From the NCBI GenBank assembly GCA_002373975.1, contig DFKZ01000106.1, forward strand, positions 1 through 7,744: a stretch of 7,744 nucleotides of DNA, in the 5' to 3' direction. Below, one piece after another: positions 5,538 through 7,744 of this stretch. How positions within the stretch are numbered: position 1 is the stretch's first letter; every line of letters begins with the position of its first letter. The position numbers and the translations under genes were made by a program. The notes under the pieces are model-generated. The model was given only the letters and a program-made list of their open reading frames with translations. It made no database searches and was not told the DNA's origin. The DNA comes from Lachnospiraceae bacterium UBA3632. Lineage in GTDB: Bacteria; Bacillota; Clostridia; Lachnospirales; Lachnospiraceae.

Positions 5538-7744
5538 TCTCTGACTCCTCCTTGCGGTTTAAATACACATATAGATAAATAGCTGTCACGAGTTCCCTTC
5601 TGTCCTGCTCGTTCTGGACCCATGCATACATTTGCCTCTCAAATGCGCGATACCGTTCACGCTTTTCGGCATTGTCCTTATCATCAGACGGTTCAAGGCG
5701 GGTAAGGACATAAGCAAATCTTGCAAGGTTGATCCGGTCATCCATCCCCCGGATGAGTTCCAGCAGGTGGTAAAGGAACGCTTTTCCCCTCTCCTCGCTT
5801 GCTCCGAGGAAGGTGTCTATGCATTTGAGTTTCTCGTCGACAACTTTATTTTCGAATTCCTCCCAGGAATAGACATTATCATGATCGAACAGGGCGATCG
5901 CATTCTTCTCAGCACTCTTCGCATCAGGGTAGGTCTTTGCCTTATCTTCCAGTGCCGCTGTCTCTATTGCTGTGCGGCTCAGCGGGTATTTTGCCGGATA
6001 AATCCCAATACCTGCGGATATGGTCAGCATCCCCTCGGTGTACTCTTCGAACTCCCTGCGAATATCGACAGCAAGCTCGATCACATCGTTCCACGCACCG
6101 ACGATAAAGAGATCATCTCCACCGGAATAGACAATGGTCGCTTTTCTCTCACCTTTGTGCATGTCAAGCAGGCCATACTGTCCATCCTTCAAGATCTGGT
6201 TAATGTGATGTTTGAAGAACAGGGAAAGCTGCCTCGAAAGCGTGGCTGTTCTTGACAATGTGGTATAGCGATCCTCGAACCCGGCGACAAATGCCTGTCC
6301 CAAGTTATCCACGTCCGCACGCAGCACCGCGATCCGGTCGATGCCCTGAGCCTTTTTTGCATATTCTTCTGTGGTCATTCCTTTCTGCGTGAAATCTCCG
6401 ACCCAGAGATGCGTAGCAACAGAACTGCCGGTGACCAGACGGTTCTTCCGATACGACCTTACATAGGAAGAATCAGACTTCATGCTGTTCTTCAGGCTGT
6501 CTTCTGATTGTCCCCGGAGGACCTTGCCACAGGGAAGCGGTATACCCTTAACGCCATCTTTTTCAAATACGCCGAAGCACTCTTTATAGAGCACGTCCGC
6601 AGACAAATCTTTCATCGACTTGCAGAACCTGCATGTCCTGTCCTCACCGAGATCCGCCGATGTTTTGCACACGACGCATTCCCTTCTTCCACCGCCCTGG
6701 GCTCTTTGGTTCAGCTTTATGATCTGTTCTGCCGAATACCGGCTCATCTTCTGCTCGGACAGCTGTTCACTGAGTTCTCTGAAAAGGGCGGCATACGAGC
6801 CTTCCGGGATATTTTCAAGATGGTGCGCACTGCAGGGCACGAACGCGGTCGCTACGTAGAGCGCGACATCAAACTGTTTGAGGAAGAACTCGTTAAACTC
6901 CCGGCTCTTGCTCTTTATTACATCCTTTGCCGCCTGTGTATTCGGGGCAAGGATATAGCAGTGTCCTCCACCGGAATAAATGAGGTTGGCGCGTGTAAGA
7001 CCTAAACTGTCAAGCAGCTCATCTATCATATGCTCCATCAGGATCTCAAGATAGAATGACCTGCCCCGCAGCATCTTAAGAGCATCTTCACTGTGTATCG
7101 TATAGATGAATTTCTGAATACCCGAGACATCCATCGATACCAGGAGGAAAGCTTCCTCATCATAAAAGTTCTTCGCCTTTGCAAAAAGCCTTGTCTTAAA
7201 ATCCTCCTCACCTTGAAGGCGCAGGTATTCGTAAATGCAGCCCGCATATGCCGCTGTCATCTTGCTGTGGTCATAAAGAGAGATATCCGCGAGTTCATGG
7301 ATCGCTGTGGACGAAGGAACGTATGAGGTATGCGCTTCCATCGTTACCAGAAGCGAATTGACATAGGCGCGGTCAAATACATCAACGCCCTTCAAAGTCT
7401 CATATAATTCGTCCATTGTGCGCTTGTAAAATGACTCATCATATACGACCGGCTTGCCCGTCGGCAGATTGGCTTCCTTTCTGTCATCCAGGGCCTCGGG
7501 ACAGTAGTGCATTTTCCCATGGTTCCCGTTCAGGATATTGAATACACTTTCGAGTGGCGTGGTCTTGTCGAAACCATGTTCATTACTGTCGTTCGTACGC
7601 CGGTCGGATGCCGATGCGATGTTGTCCGCTATATAGACAACGTAAGCAGGCGAGTCATCCGGCAGGCTGGCATTTTTGATATCAGCGCTGTGATGATACC
7701 GGACAGCATCAAGGATCTGCTTGTCGCTGATCCCTGCCCTGTCA
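5518..7744 (-). CDS. cas10: Cas10 (Csm1), large subunit; 5' end beyond the window
   Basis: Cas10 is the signature subunit of type III systems: an ssDNase (HD domain) and a cyclic oligoadenylate synthase (palm). The frame is open to the right edge (first full codon 7743-7741), giving 741 residues here. Counting from there, VRYHHSAD (14-21) and YIADNIASASDRR (37-49) are the later HD-domain motifs; the catalytic H-D pair must lie just outside. The first palm shows YSGGGHCYIL (256-265). A zinc knuckle has cysteines 356, 359, 371 and 374. The second palm has LRADVDNLG (474-482) and the GGDD motif at 541-544 (6112-6123). A helical C-terminal domain follows. The ATG at 7512 is not the start, because conserved HD residues lie upstream of it. 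The end overlaps csm2. Confidence 0.97.
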   Translation of the reverse strand, partial: DRAGISDKQILDAVRYHHSADIKNASLPDDSPAYVVYIADNIASASDRRTNDSNEHGFDKTTPLESVFNILNGNHGKMHYCPEALDDRKEANLPTGKPVVYDESFYKRTMDELYETLKGVDVFDRAYVNSLLVTMEAHTSYVPSSTAIHELADISLYDHSKMTAAYAGCIYEYLRLQGEEDFKTRLFAKAKNFYDEEAFLLVSMDVSGIQKFIYTIHSEDALKMLRGRSFYLEILMEHMIDELLDSLGLTRANLIYSGGGHCYILAPNTQAAKDVIKSKSREFNEFFLKQFDVALYVATAFVPCSAHHLENIPEGSYAALFRELSEQLSEQKMSRYSAEQIIKLNQRAQGGGRRECVVCKTSADLGEDRTCRFCKSMKDLSADVLYKECFGVFEKDGVKGIPLPCGKVLRGQSEDSLKNSMKSDSSYVRSYRKNRLVTGSSVATHLWVGDFTQKGMTTEEYAKKAQGIDRIAVLRADVDNLGQAFVAGFEDRYTTLSRTATLSRQLSLFFKHHINQILKDGQYGLLDMHKGERKATIVYSGGDDLFIVGAWNDVIELAVDIRREFEEYTEGMLTISAGIGIYPAKYPLSRTAIETAALEDKAKTYPDAKSAEKNAIALFDHDNVYSWEEFENKVVDEKLKCIDTFLGASEERGKAFLYHLLELIRGMDDRINLARFAYVLTRLEPSDDKDNAEKRERYRAFERQMYAWVQNEQDRRELVTAIYLYVYLNRKEESENGDIDE
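6112..6123 (-). other. GGDD catalytic motif of the Cas10 palm domain
   Basis: The codons for Gly-Gly-Asp-Asp lie within IVYSGGDDLFIVG. In the family this motif binds the metals for oligoadenylate synthesis. Its presence together with a downstream Csm6 start argues for intact second-messenger signalling. Confidence 0.95.

Noticed and set aside
5632..6255. 207-residue plus-strand open frame opposite cas10
   Set aside because: It is a shadow of the conserved palm and C-terminal coding sequence of cas10, with no ribosome site or recognisable domain.

Overview
The window holds a type III-A (Csm) CRISPR-Cas locus in which every gene and the CRISPR array read on the minus strand, from high to low coordinates. 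The order is cas10/csm1 (5' end beyond the right edge), csm2, csm3, csm4, csm5, a 137-nt leader-like spacer, a CRISPR array of 11 repeats and 10 spacers, cas1, cas2, and the first 40 codons of csm6 at the left edge. Strong Shine-Dalgarno sites of the AGGAGG/GGAGGTGA kind and the protein sequences suggest a Gram-positive Firmicute, plausibly a gut Clostridia/Lachnospiraceae-type organism. That placement is inference and of low confidence.

The effector block is compact: cas10 and csm2 overlap by 20 nt, csm2-csm3 and csm3-csm4 are 19 and 18 nt apart, and csm4-csm5 overlap by 1 or 4 nt. Cas10 keeps the GGDD cyclase/polymerase motif, a four-cysteine zinc knuckle and the later part of its HD nuclease domain. 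Csm3 keeps the backbone-cleavage aspartate. With Csm6 downstream, the locus should be able to cut target RNA, cut ssDNA and signal by cyclic oligoadenylate.

The array lies inside the gene block rather than at one end. The repeat, read on the minus strand, ends in ACGGAAAC, the known 5' handle of Streptococcus thermophilus Csm crRNAs, and can form a stem closed by a GAGA tetraloop just before the handle. The leader is therefore on the csm5 side. The leader-distal repeats are degenerate, and the last one stops 14 nt before the cas1 start codon, so cas1-cas2-csm6 probably lie on the array transcript or on one that crosses the end of the array.

The leader region contains three short motifs repeated in the same order, which looks like a diverged tandem duplication, and one perfect 10-bp inverted repeat. 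No cas6 gene is present. It must lie outside the window or be supplied from elsewhere. Two real coding segments are easy to miss because they run off the window: the csm6 start (121 to 1) and the cas10 codons upstream of 7512.
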